Made by a program: the position numbers and the translations under genes
Shown: one piece after another, positions 36,596 to 44,454 of the stretch
How the letters are laid out: every line of letters begins with the position of its first letter
Position numbering within the stretch: position 1 is the first letter of the stretch
Source: Paenibacillus sp.
Lineage (GTDB): Bacteria; Bacillota; Bacilli; Paenibacillales; YIM-B00363
Assembly (NCBI RefSeq): GCF_035645195.1
Contig: NZ_DASQNA010000016.1
Location: 116,757 to 180,756, forward strand
Length of the DNA: 64,000 nt
Direction: 5' to 3'
The notes under the pieces: model-generated
Database searches by the model: none
Told to the model about the DNA's origin: nothing
The model's input: the letters and a program-made list of their open reading frames with translations, nothing else

Positions 36596-36736
36596 TTACC
36601 GGTCTTTAATCATAAGTTCCTGCTGCTGTCCGTACGAGTTATGGGCTTCGCTCTTCTTAATCACTTCTTCGGCGAATTCCGAATCGTGCGCGTACCGGTT
36701 GCCTTTGTTTTGTTTGAACTTCGGCTTCTTGGACAA
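36596..36736 (-). CDS. Very small basic protein (46 aa), unknown
   Basis: TTG at 36736 with GGAGGTG 7 bases upstream. Lys-rich start (SKKPKFKQNKGNRYAHD) and a polar helical end (FAEEVIKKSEAHNSYGQQQ). Size and composition recall minor small acid-soluble spore proteins, but I cannot assign it to a named Ssp family. It lies between a tRNA-Ser terminator and the 37-residue gene. Confidence 0.55.
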   Translation of the reverse strand: MSKKPKFKQNKGNRYAHDSEFAEEVIKKSEAHNSYGQQQELMIKDR

Positions 36737-36832
36737 AACCCCTCACCTCCTGGCTTTAGGGTTCTCCTTCTCGGCCCAAAGCATGCTTTGGAACCGATTG
36801 GCGCGCCTTCGGGGGTACCGTCCTCGGGACGC

Positions 36833-36860
36833 AAAAAAACCGGCGCCTCAGCACCGGTTC
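36833..36860 (-). terminator. tRNA-Ser terminator
   Basis: Stem AACCGG / CCGGTT with T7 on the minus strand, 15 bases after the tRNA 3' end. Confidence 0.8.
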
Positions 36861-36874
36861 CGAATTCGTATGTA

Positions 36875-36965
36875 TGGCGGAGAGAGTGGGATTCGAACCC
36901 ACGCACGCCTTGCGACGCCTAGTTGATTTCGAGTCAACCCCCTTGGGCCTCTTGGGTATCTCTCC
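36875..36965 (-). tRNA. tRNA-Ser (CGA)
   Basis: 91 bases with encoded CCA. Acceptor GGAGAGA / TCTCTCC, anticodon stem GTTGA-CTCGAAA-TCAAC giving anticodon CGA (reads UCG), long class II variable arm, and T-loop GTTCGAATC. Single-gene transcript. Confidence 0.95.
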
Positions 36966-36983
36966 GTTTGGACGACAAGTGAT

Positions 36984-37012
36984 ATAATATCACACCCAAA
37001 GCCGGAGCGCAA
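36984..37012 (-). promoter_or_regulatory. Sigma-A promoter of tRNA-Ser
   Basis: TTGCGC (37007-37012) - 17 bases - TATTAT (36984-36989) on the minus strand, ending about 19 bases before the tRNA. Confidence 0.7.
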
Positions 37013-37026
37013 CACCCTGCTTTCGG

Positions 37027-37254
37027 TTACTTTCCGTCCGCACTCTCTCCGTCCGGCTTCGGCGCGGCCACCAATACTTTCTTCATCCGTTTCTCGAATT
37101 TCGTCCTTGGCACCAGCACGCTGTGCTGACACCCTCTGCATTTAATTCGAATATCCATTCCCATGCGGATGATTTCCATTTCGTTCGCGCCGCACGGATG
37201 CGGCTTCTTCATCTGTACGATGTCCCCGAGCCCGAACGTTTTCGGTTCCGCCAT
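37027..37254 (-). CDS. DUF951 protein
   Basis: 75 residues. GDIVQMKKPHPCGANEMEIIRMGMDIRIKCRGCQHSVLVPR carries the conserved HPCG and CxxC residues of DUF951 (YyzM in B. subtilis), probably a small zinc ribbon or beta-barrel. Starts 15 bases after the mscS-type stop, on the same strand; part of the yyaF-region cluster conserved next to parB. Confidence 0.88.
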   Translation of the reverse strand: MAEPKTFGLGDIVQMKKPHPCGANEMEIIRMGMDIRIKCRGCQHSVLVPRTKFEKRMKKVLVAAPKPDGESADGK

Positions 37255-37269
37255 CGCCCTCTCCTCCGA

Positions 37270-38145
37270 TCATTCCGTTCTCTGCAGCATCACCATGCGC
37301 GGATACGGGATTTCGATCCCTTCCGCGTCCAGCGCCTTCTTGATCGCCGCATTCAGCTCGCGCCCGACGCCGACGTGCGTCATCGGCTTGCACTCGGCCG
37401 TCACGCGGATGACGACTTCGGACGCCCCCAGCTGCTGCACGCCCAGCACTTCCGGCTCCTTCACGATGTTGGCGTTCGTCTCGGACACTTCTTTCGCGGT
37501 TCGGCGAATGACCTCCGCCGCCCGATCGATGTCGGATTCGTAAGAAATCGAAACGTCCACCACGCTGACCGTGTTGTTCGTCGAGAAGTTCGTCACTTCC
37601 GTAATGGCGCCGTTCGGAATGATATGCACCTCGCCGGTCCAGCTTTTAATCCGCGTCACCCGCAAACCGATTTCCTCGACGGTGCCTTGGAAATTGCCCG
37701 TTTTGATCACGTCTCCGACGGCGAACTGATCTTCGAAAATAATGAAAAAGCCGGTGATCACGTCTTTGACGAGGCTCTGCGCCCCGAAACCGATCGCAAG
37801 GCCCATCACGCCCGCGCCTGCCAGCAGCGGCGCAAGATCGACGCCCAGCTCCGATAAGATGAGCATCAGCACGATGAAATTGACGGCATACGAAACGACG
37901 TTGTTGACGAGCCTGCCGATCGTCTGCGCCCGGCGCGGATCGAACCGCACCGGTCCTTTCCCCGCCGTCTTCCGATCGATCACGATATGCGTAATCGCGC
38001 GTCCGGCGATGCCGACCAAGACTCTTCCGGCCACGAAGTACAGTGCAATTTTCGTCAGCACCCACAAGATGCCGATCCAAAACGCGGTGCTCATCACCGA
38101 GTCGAGAACGGTGCCCATGACGGCATCAATCGGTATGTTCCCCAT
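37270..38145 (-). CDS. Small-conductance mechanosensitive channel family protein
   Basis: 291 residues. Three N-terminal membrane helices; the third (LLAGAGVMGLAIGFGAQSLVKDVITGFFIIFEDQFAVGD) is the Gly/Ala-rich pore helix of MscS, followed by the beta domain (VEEIGLRVTRIKSWTGEVHIIPNG) and the alpha/beta C-terminus. It releases solutes upon hypo-osmotic shock. YkuT/YnaI-type in Bacilli. Confidence 0.92.
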   Translation of the reverse strand: MGNIPIDAVMGTVLDSVMSTAFWIGILWVLTKIALYFVAGRVLVGIAGRAITHIVIDRKTAGKGPVRFDPRRAQTIGRLVNNVVSYAVNFIVLMLILSELGVDLAPLLAGAGVMGLAIGFGAQSLVKDVITGFFIIFEDQFAVGDVIKTGNFQGTVEEIGLRVTRIKSWTGEVHIIPNGAITEVTNFSTNNTVSVVDVSISYESDIDRAAEVIRRTAKEVSETNANIVKEPEVLGVQQLGASEVVIRVTAECKPMTHVGVGRELNAAIKKALDAEGIEIPYPRMVMLQRTE

Positions 38146-38159
38146 AGCATGTCCTCCTC

Positions 38160-38411
38160 CTAGACTTCAATGGTAACATAACCGGTTTCGTTTTTTAAGT
38201 AAACGCCGCGCACCTCTACCCGCTCGTCGCGCAAGATGCCGATGACCCGGTCCAAATCCCGCCCCTCGAATCCGATCGACAGCGCGCACCCGGCGGTAAT
38301 CTCCTTCGGGGTCGGCATCGTATCGATGTCGATCTCGGCGTATTCGAGCAGCATCTCCGTGCGGATCGCTTGCTGCGTGGAATCGAATGCTATGACGTAC
38401 AGCCCTGCCAT
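38160..38411 (-). CDS. DUF3343 protein (putative Se/S carrier-like)
   Basis: 83 residues. LYVIAFDSTQQAIRTEMLLE and the central PTPKEITAGCALSI, with a single Cys in the conserved AGCGxS-like position, match DUF3343. Family members co-occur with class V desulfurases and have been proposed as sulfur or selenium carriers. Such a desulfurase lies 1.3 kb away (39666-40829), which supports a link. Starts divergently from yyaC. Confidence 0.85.
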   Translation of the reverse strand: MAGLYVIAFDSTQQAIRTEMLLEYAEIDIDTMPTPKEITAGCALSIGFEGRDLDRVIGILRDERVEVRGVYLKNETGYVTIEV

Positions 38412-38542
38412 CCCCGTCCGCCCCTCTCCTCCGATGAAATCTAGCGAAAATCTATGAACTTGTCCTAGAACGGCGTATAAAAAATTGCCGCCATCCGTAT
38501 ACTGTTACTACTCTACACAGTAAAGCGATAGGCGGGGACGCT

Positions 38543-39160
38543 ATGAATTTTTCTATCGGTTCTTTTTCGTTTTTATCGAACAAAAAATCGAATTCTCCGA
38601 ACCCATTGAAGCTGATGCACACCGACCCTGACGCCGTGCCCCAGCTGTACGAACGGCTGCGTTACGTATTCTCCGCCGTTCCGGCGTACCAGCCGATCGT
38701 CATCGTCTGCGTCGGCACGGACCGGTCGACGGGCGACGCCTTGGGTCCGCTCGTGGGCAGTTCCTTGTTCAAAAGCTCGGACATCCCGGTTTACGGCACT
38801 CTGGACGAGCCGGTCCATGCCGTTAATTTAACCGAACGTCTCGAGCTGATTCAACAAGAACACCGCAATCCGTTCATCGTCGCCGTCGACGCCTGTCTCG
38901 GCCAATTGTCCAGCGTCGGCTGCATCCAGGCCGGCGAAGGCCCCGTGAAACCGGGAGCCGGCGTCAATAAAGAACTGCCGCCGGTAGGCGATTACCACGT
39001 TACCGGCATCGTCAACGTCGGCGGGTTCATGGAGTATTTCGTGCTCCAAAATACGCGGCTTTCGCTCGTCGTCAACATGGCCGACGTCATCGCCGAATCG
39101 GTCCGCCTTGCCGCCGAAGAACGACTGACCGCGCTTAAGACTTCCGTTTCGCGAGAATAA
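38543..39160 (+). CDS. yyaC: YyaC family spore protease-like protein
   Basis: 205 residues. VIVCVGTDRSTGDALGPLVGS is the YyaC/GPR-type signature with acidic metal-binding residues; DEPVHAVNL and DACLGQ follow. YyaC is a sporulation protein structurally related to the germination protease GPR. Plus strand, ATG with GGGGA upstream. Its 3' end overlaps the DUF4446 gene by 26 bases on the opposite strand. Confidence 0.9.
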   Translation: MNFSIGSFSFLSNKKSNSPNPLKLMHTDPDAVPQLYERLRYVFSAVPAYQPIVIVCVGTDRSTGDALGPLVGSSLFKSSDIPVYGTLDEPVHAVNLTERLELIQQEHRNPFIVAVDACLGQLSSVGCIQAGEGPVKPGAGVNKELPPVGDYHVTGIVNVGGFMEYFVLQNTRLSLVVNMADVIAESVRLAAEERLTALKTSVSRE

Positions 39161-39644
39161 TCGCTTCCTTCTCTTCGGGCGTCAGCGGATACGCCGACGC
39201 TCCCGCCTCCAGCGGCTTCGCGTAGACGCGGCTTTCGTCGCGGCTGTGCAGCGAGCTCACTACCACCCCGTTCTGGCTTTCGTCCACGATCGCCAAGGAG
39301 AAGCTCAAGTCGCTGCCTCCCCTTTCGTCGAAAGGGTTATACCTCAACACCCCGACATTCGCTTTCATACGTTCCGCCTTCGCCTCCAGCGCCGCGATGC
39401 GCTGTTCGAATCGGTCCGACGCCGCCTTCAGCGCCTCCGCCCGTTCGTGAAGCTTCGCAAGAACGCCTTCCAAATCCGCTGCGCCGGTATCCTTCAAGAA
39501 CGCGTTCAGCCTTCGCTTCAGCTTGCCGATCCGCACAACCGATACCAGCCATAAAACGAACAAAATAACGAAACCGAACGCTCCGATCGCAATCCAACCT
39601 TCTAGCGGCAGTTCAAAAACAACGATTTCCCCCATGCCGTTCAA
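39135..39644 (-). CDS. DUF4446 membrane protein
   Basis: 169 residues. One N-terminal membrane helix (IAIGAFGFVILFVLWLVSVV), a coiled-coil middle (LAKLHERAEALKAASDRFEQRIAALEAK), then the conserved LRYNPFDERGGSDLSFSLAIVDE...GVVVSSLHSRDESRVYAKP block of DUF4446. Conserved near parB in Bacilli; function unknown. It follows the desulfurase gene after 21 bases. Confidence 0.9.
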   Translation of the reverse strand: MNGMGEIVVFELPLEGWIAIGAFGFVILFVLWLVSVVRIGKLKRRLNAFLKDTGAADLEGVLAKLHERAEALKAASDRFEQRIAALEAKAERMKANVGVLRYNPFDERGGSDLSFSLAIVDESQNGVVVSSLHSRDESRVYAKPLEAGASAYPLTPEEKEAIILAKRKS

Positions 39645-39665
39645 CTCCCTGTCGTCATCGTCGTC

Positions 39666-40829
39666 TTACGCTTTGCCGCGATATTCCCGAACGATCTGTC
39701 CGACCGCGTCGACGAAATAATCGACCTGATCGTCGGTCGTGAACGCCCCTACGCTTGCCCGGACCGCCCCCGTCGCTTCCGTGCCTGCGACGCGATGCGC
39801 CAGCGGCGTGCAGTGATAACCCGCTCGCACCGCGATGCGGAAATGCTGATCCAGCACGAAGCTTATTTCCGCGCTGCCGATGCCCTCCGCCGTGAATGCA
39901 ACGATGCCCGTCCTCGGTTCGCCGAGCTTCGGACCCAACAGCCGAATGCCGTCGAGGCGCATCAGCCCCTCCATCATTCGCTGCGTCAATCCCCATTCTC
40001 TATTATGGATCGTTGCGATCGTCTCATGCAGAACGAAATCGACTCCCGCGCCCAAACCGGCGATGCCCGGCGTATTTTGCGTGCCCGATTCGTACCGGTC
40101 CGGCCGCACCGTCGGCTGCAGCACCGCCTCCGACTGGCTTCCCGTACCGCCGACGACGAGCGGAGCAACCTCAAGCTTCGGCGAAATGTACAATCCGCCG
40201 GTCCCCTGCGGTCCGTACAGCGCTTTGTGTCCGGGGAACGCGAGCATATCGACCCCCATCGCCTCCACGTCGATCGGAAGCACGCCAGCCGATTGCGCCG
40301 CGTCGACGAGCAGCGCCGCCCCGCAGCTTCTCGCGATGTCGCCGATCTCGGCGAGCGGAACGATGCTGCCGAGCAAATTCGAGCTGTGATTGACGACGAT
40401 CAATCGCGTCTGCGGCTCCACCGCTCGCTTTACCTGGATCGGATCGAGTTGTCCGCTCTCGCTCGTTTCGACGTATGTAACCCGAACATTCCTCGTCTCC
40501 TTCAACCACTCCAGCGGACGGCGAACGGAATTATGTTCGACCGCCGTGCATACGACATGATCCCCTTCCTTCACATAGCCGAGAATCGCCGTGTTCAGCG
40601 CCGCGGTCGTGTTCAGAGCGAATGCGATATCGTTCGGATTGCGAATACCGAACAGCGTCGCCAGCTTTTTCCTCGTTCGGAATATCGCCCGGCTCGCTTC
40701 TACCGCCAGCTTATGACTCCCCCGTCCCGGGTTCGCCCCGTACTTCGTCACGGCCTCGACCATCGCCTCCGCGACGCCCGGCGGCTTCGGCCACGACGAT
40801 GCCGCATTGTCAAAGTAGTATACGTCCAT
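39666..40829 (-). CDS. Class V aminotransferase / cysteine desulfurase family protein
   Basis: 387 residues. PLP-dependent fold: YFDNAASSWPKP at the start, SH.KL..EASR, AVEHNSV (PLP-stacking His), VDAAQSAG (Asp binding the pyridine N) and the Schiff-base Lys in FPGHKALYGPQGTGG. The mobile-loop Cys lies in RAGYHCTPLAH. This is the TIGR01977-type desulfurase that mobilises sulfur (or selenium) from cysteine. The nearby DUF3343 protein may be the acceptor. Confidence 0.9.
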   Translation of the reverse strand: MDVYYFDNAASSWPKPPGVAEAMVEAVTKYGANPGRGSHKLAVEASRAIFRTRKKLATLFGIRNPNDIAFALNTTAALNTAILGYVKEGDHVVCTAVEHNSVRRPLEWLKETRNVRVTYVETSESGQLDPIQVKRAVEPQTRLIVVNHSSNLLGSIVPLAEIGDIARSCGAALLVDAAQSAGVLPIDVEAMGVDMLAFPGHKALYGPQGTGGLYISPKLEVAPLVVGGTGSQSEAVLQPTVRPDRYESGTQNTPGIAGLGAGVDFVLHETIATIHNREWGLTQRMMEGLMRLDGIRLLGPKLGEPRTGIVAFTAEGIGSAEISFVLDQHFRIAVRAGYHCTPLAHRVAGTEATGAVRASVGAFTTDDQVDYFVDAVGQIVREYRGKA

Positions 40830-40854
40830 CTTTTTCCGCCTCCAGACAACAAAT

Positions 40855-40887
40855 CAGCATACCATCGGCTTCACCGTCGGTATGCTG
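40855..40887 (-). terminator. parB-side terminator
   Basis: Stem CAGCATACC / GGTATGCTG with an inner TCGG/CCG arm, between parB and the desulfurase. The T-tract on the minus strand is weak. Confidence 0.55.
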
Positions 40888-40897
40888 TATTTTCTCG

Positions 40898-41752
40898 TTA
40901 GCCGGTAATTTTTCCTTGCAGCACTTCGAGGAGTCGCTGCAGATCGTCTTGGGAATAATACAGAATCTCAATCTTCCCTTTGTCTTTGTTCGCTTTAATT
41001 TTCACCGTCGTCTTTAAGTATTCCCTCAGATCCTCTTCCAACGCATGGATGTATGGATCCCGTTTTACCTTTTTCGGCTTCGGCTGTTTTTTCTGTTGAT
41101 CCTCGAGTTTCCGAATCGCATCCTCCAGCTCGCGCACGCTCCACTGTTCGGCGATCGTACGCTCCGTTAACGCGAGAATCGTCTTTTCATCCTTCATGCC
41201 GGCGATCGCGCGCGCATGACCCATCGATAATGTTCCACGTGAAACATATTCCTTCACCTTCGCCGGCAGCTGCAGCAATCGCAAGAAATTAGCGATATGC
41301 GAACGCGACTTGCCGACTTTGGCCGAAAGCTCCTCCTGCGTCAAAGAAAACGTATCGATCAAGTTCTGGTACGCAAGCGCGATTTCCATCGCGTTCAAGT
41401 CTTCGCGCTGCAAGTTTTCGATGAGCGCGATCTCCATCACTTGACGGTCCGTAAAGTTGCGGACGACTGCCGGAATCGTCGCTAAACCGGCCTGTTCCGA
41501 AGCCCTCCACCGCCGCTCGCCGGCAATGATTTCGTAGCCTTTCAGCACCGCGCGAACGATGATCGGCTGAATGACGCCATGCTCTTTAATCGAACCGGCC
41601 AGATCGGCGATGCTCTCTTCGTCGAAGTGTTTCCTCGGCTGATACGGGTTCGGCCGAAGCTGCGCTAACGAAATCTCCACGATTTTATCGTCGTCTTTAA
41701 TATGAAGCGCAGGAATTAGTGCGTCGAGACCTCTGCCCAACCGTTTATTCAA
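40898..41752 (-). CDS. parB: Chromosome-partitioning protein ParB/Spo0J
   Basis: 284 residues. RGLDALIP at the start, the CTPase/ParB box (LRPNPYQPRKHFDEESI; GERRWRASEQAG), and HTH (LTQEELSAKVGKSRSHIANFLRLLQLP). It binds parS, spreads by CTP-dependent sliding and loads condensin. A parS site is inside its own gene (41231), as in B. subtilis. It overlaps the soj stop by 8 bases. Confidence 0.96.
   Translation of the reverse strand: MNKRLGRGLDALIPALHIKDDDKIVEISLAQLRPNPYQPRKHFDEESIADLAGSIKEHGVIQPIIVRAVLKGYEIIAGERRWRASEQAGLATIPAVVRNFTDRQVMEIALIENLQREDLNAMEIALAYQNLIDTFSLTQEELSAKVGKSRSHIANFLRLLQLPAKVKEYVSRGTLSMGHARAIAGMKDEKTILALTERTIAEQWSVRELEDAIRKLEDQQKKQPKPKKVKRDPYIHALEEDLREYLKTTVKIKANKDKGKIEILYYSQDDLQRLLEVLQGKITG
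41231..41246. promoter_or_regulatory. parS site 1
   Basis: TGTTCCACGTGAAACA, a perfect match to the Bacillus parS consensus TGTTNCACGTGAAACA, inside the parB reading frame. Confidence 0.95.
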
Positions 41753-42506
41753 TGGAGATCACTTCCTTTGCAAGCTCCATATACACTTCCGCGCCCTTCG
41801 ATCTCGGGTCGTACGTAATGATCGATTGCCCATGGCTCGGCGCCTCGCTCAAACGGACATTTCTCGGAATGATCGTTTGGTACACCTTATGTTGGAAATA
41901 TTTCTTTACTTCCTCGATCACTTGAATGCCTAAGTTCGTGCGCGCGTCGAACATCGTCAGCAGCACGCCTTCGATTTGCAACGTCGTATTCAAATGCTTC
42001 TGCACCAAACGGATCGTGTTGAGCAGCTGGCTTAATCCTTCTAACGCGTAATATTCGCACTGGATCGGAATAATGACGGAATCGGAGGCGGTTAATGAAT
42101 TAACGGTGAGAATGCCTAAGGATGGCGGACAATCGATCAAAATGTAATCGAACATATGGCGCACAAGCTGCAAACTCTTCTTCAACCGCACTTCTCTGGA
42201 TATCGTCGGCACTAACTCGATTTCGGCGCCCGCGAGCTGAATCGTCGCCGGAATCGCCTTCAAGTTCGGGATGTTCGTGTCGACGATCGCATCTTTCGGA
42301 TGAATGTCGTTAATGATGACATCATAAATGCAATACGTGACATCCGCTTTATTGATGCCGATACCGCTGGTAGAGTTGCCTTGGGGATCGATATCCACCA
42401 ATAGCACTCTCTTGCCCAGCGAAGCGAGCGACGCGCCTAAGTTGACCGAAGTGGTCGTCTTGCCGACGCCGCCCTTCTGATTCGTTATTGCTATAATTTT
42501 CGACAA
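41745..42506 (-). CDS. soj: Chromosome-partitioning ATPase Soj/ParA
   Basis: 253 residues. Deviant Walker A KGGVGKTTTSVNLG, Walker A' VLLVDIDPQGN, and DCPPSLGILTVN. Dimerises on DNA with ATP, is regulated by ParB and controls DnaA activity. Second gene of the soj-parB pair. Confidence 0.96.
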   Translation of the reverse strand: MSKIIAITNQKGGVGKTTTSVNLGASLASLGKRVLLVDIDPQGNSTSGIGINKADVTYCIYDVIINDIHPKDAIVDTNIPNLKAIPATIQLAGAEIELVPTISREVRLKKSLQLVRHMFDYILIDCPPSLGILTVNSLTASDSVIIPIQCEYYALEGLSQLLNTIRLVQKHLNTTLQIEGVLLTMFDARTNLGIQVIEEVKKYFQHKVYQTIIPRNVRLSEAPSHGQSIITYDPRSKGAEVYMELAKEVISIE

Positions 42507-42578
42507 CCGATTTCACCTCAAACGTATGATCAGGCCTCTTATGCGGCTTTCTCTCTGCTTCTTGCTCGGACAAGCGAA

Positions 42579-42600
42579 GAAAAAAGCGGCTCTCGCCGCT
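42579..42600 (-). terminator. noc terminator
   Basis: Stem AGCGGC-tctc-GCCGCT with T7 on the minus strand, between noc and soj. Confidence 0.7.
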
Positions 42601-42623
42601 GTCGACTTCGTCTCGCCTCGTAT

Positions 42624-43448
42624 TTATCGCTTCGGGATCGTAATAATGATTTCGTATCGATCTTCGTAATCTTGTTCGTTCTTGACGATATTCATACCCG
42701 TTCCAGCCACCATGTCGACGGATTGTCGAATCGTGTTGACCGCTAAGCGGACGTCCTTCGAGAACGATATCCGTTTCGGTTTTTTCTCCGGCGTTTCCTG
42801 GATCGATTGCAAAATAAATTGAATGCGGGTCTCCGTCTGCTTCACGTTCAATTCTTTCGTGATGACGTCCTCGAGCACCTTCACTTGCAGCTCTTCGTTC
42901 GGGAGCGACAACATCGCCCTCGCATGCCTCTCGGTAATTTGCCGATCGAGCAATGCGTTTTTCACCGGCTCGGACAATTGCAGCAGCCGTATTTTGTTCG
43001 CGATCGTCGACTGGCTCTTGCCGAGACGCTGCGCCAAACTTTCTTGCGTCAAGGAATGGATTTCAATAAGCTTCTGGTACGCGAGCGCTTCTTCGATCGC
43101 TGTCAGCCCTTCGCGCTGCAAATTCTCGATCAACGAGATCGAGGCCGCTTGCGAATCGTTGATTTCGCGGATAATCGCAGGGATCGTGTCCCAGCCGAGT
43201 TTCCTGACAGCCCTCCAGCGGCGTTCGCCGGCGATCAATTCATGCTTGCCGTCGCGCACGCGGACGACGATCGGTTGAATGACACCATGCGTCCGTATGG
43301 TTTGGCACAATTCCTCGATGCGTTCGTCGTCGAATACGGATCTTGGCTGATACGGGCTCGGAACGATCGAAGCGACCGAAATCATTTTCACTTCTTCGTT
43401 CGACGATTTCTCGGCCAGTCCAAACAAACGATTCAATTGTTCCTTCAT
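42624..43448 (-). CDS. noc: Nucleoid occlusion protein Noc
   Basis: 274 residues. ParB-family paralogue: [37 protein letters not shown] ([27 protein letters not shown]). It is assigned as Noc rather than ParB by its position upstream of soj-parB and next to rsmG, and by an N-terminal amphipathic stretch ([13 protein letters not shown]) matching the membrane-targeting helix of Noc. It prevents division over the nucleoid. Confidence 0.92.
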   Translation of the reverse strand: MKEQLNRLFGLAEKSSNEEVKMISVASIVPSPYQPRSVFDDERIEELCQTIRTHGVIQPIVVRVRDGKHELIAGERRWRAVRKLGWDTIPAIIREINDSQAASISLIENLQREGLTAIEEALAYQKLIEIHSLTQESLAQRLGKSQSTIANKIRLLQLSEPVKNALLDRQITERHARAMLSLPNEELQVKVLEDVITKELNVKQTETRIQFILQSIQETPEKKPKRISFSKDVRLAVNTIRQSVDMVAGTGMNIVKNEQDYEDRYEIIITIPKR

Positions 43449-43660
43449 GTCGATTGCACCATACTTTCAATAATGATCGATTGCTCCGCGCATGGACGTT
43501 TCAGCGATCATATAACGAAAATGCGGCTCATAGGCAAAACAAGCCTCCGCCGCTCGACGGAGACAAGTCTGCTTTCGATTTGCCGTATAAAGATTATTCG
43601 ATACGTGTGTCGAATTTCCTGCTTAAGTCGCAGAAAGAAATTTCGAATTTCACGCGAAAA

Positions 43661-43676
43661 TGTTCCACGTGAAACA
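43661..43676. promoter_or_regulatory. parS site 2
   Basis: Perfect TGTTCCACGTGAAACA in the 268-base noc-rsmG gap. Nothing else notable is seen in that gap. Confidence 0.95.
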
Positions 43677-43685
43677 ATGGCGATA

Positions 43686-44417
43686 TTATTTCGTGGCGAT
43701 TAGCGGCGTTTTCAGCGGCACACCAGGCTTGCGCGGATACTTGCCCGGCGTCGGCTTCGTTTTTCGAACGACGATGATATGCCTTCCCGATTGTTCCATC
43801 GGCAGCTCGAACGCATGGTCGTTGACCAGCTCGCCGCCGAGCTCCTTGAACGCGAACTTCGCTTCGGCCAGCTCTTCCGCCGGATCGGAACCTTTCATCG
43901 CGACGAAATGACCTCGAGGCTTCGCGAACGGTATGCAAAATTCAGCCAATACGTTCAACCTCGCGACGGCTCTCGCCGTCACCAAATCGTATTGATCCCG
44001 GTGCGCAGCCAATCTCGCGACATCCTCCGCCCTGCCGTGCACGCAAGAGACATCGGACAAACCGAGCGTTTCCGTCAAATGCTGCAAAAATCCGATCCGC
44101 TTCTGAAGGGAATCAACGATCGTAATTCGAAGATGGGGAAATAAGATTTTGAGCGGAATGCTTGGGAATCCGGCGCCCGAGCCGATGTCGGCCATCGAAC
44201 CGACATCGGCCATCGGGTGGAAGAACGCAAGCGACGCCGAGTCATAGAAGTGCTTGACGTACACCTGCTCTTTCTCCGTAATGCCCGTTAAATTCATTTT
44301 TTCGTTCCATTCCACAAGCTCGCGGTAATACGTTTCGAACTGCTCCAGCTGCCGCTCCGAAACGGCGATCGACCGTTCGGCGAGCAATCGTTGAAAGTCA
44401 AGCGCAGGCCCCGTCAT
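43686..44417 (-). CDS. rsmG: 16S rRNA (guanine527-N7)-methyltransferase
   Basis: 243 residues from the ATG at 44417 (AGAGG six bases upstream; a TTG two codons earlier is an alternative). Rossmann motif MADIGSGAGFPSIPLKI, FLQHLTETLGL, and VTARAVARLNVLAEF. Methylates G527 in the 530 loop; loss gives low-level streptomycin resistance. Part of the mnmE-mnmG-rsmG block. Confidence 0.95.
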   Translation of the reverse strand: MTGPALDFQRLLAERSIAVSERQLEQFETYYRELVEWNEKMNLTGITEKEQVYVKHFYDSASLAFFHPMADVGSMADIGSGAGFPSIPLKILFPHLRITIVDSLQKRIGFLQHLTETLGLSDVSCVHGRAEDVARLAAHRDQYDLVTARAVARLNVLAEFCIPFAKPRGHFVAMKGSDPAEELAEAKFAFKELGGELVNDHAFELPMEQSGRHIIVVRKTKPTPGKYPRKPGVPLKTPLIATK

Positions 44418-44454
44418 GATCAACCTCTTCTCCGCCGTTCGATGTATCGGGCGT

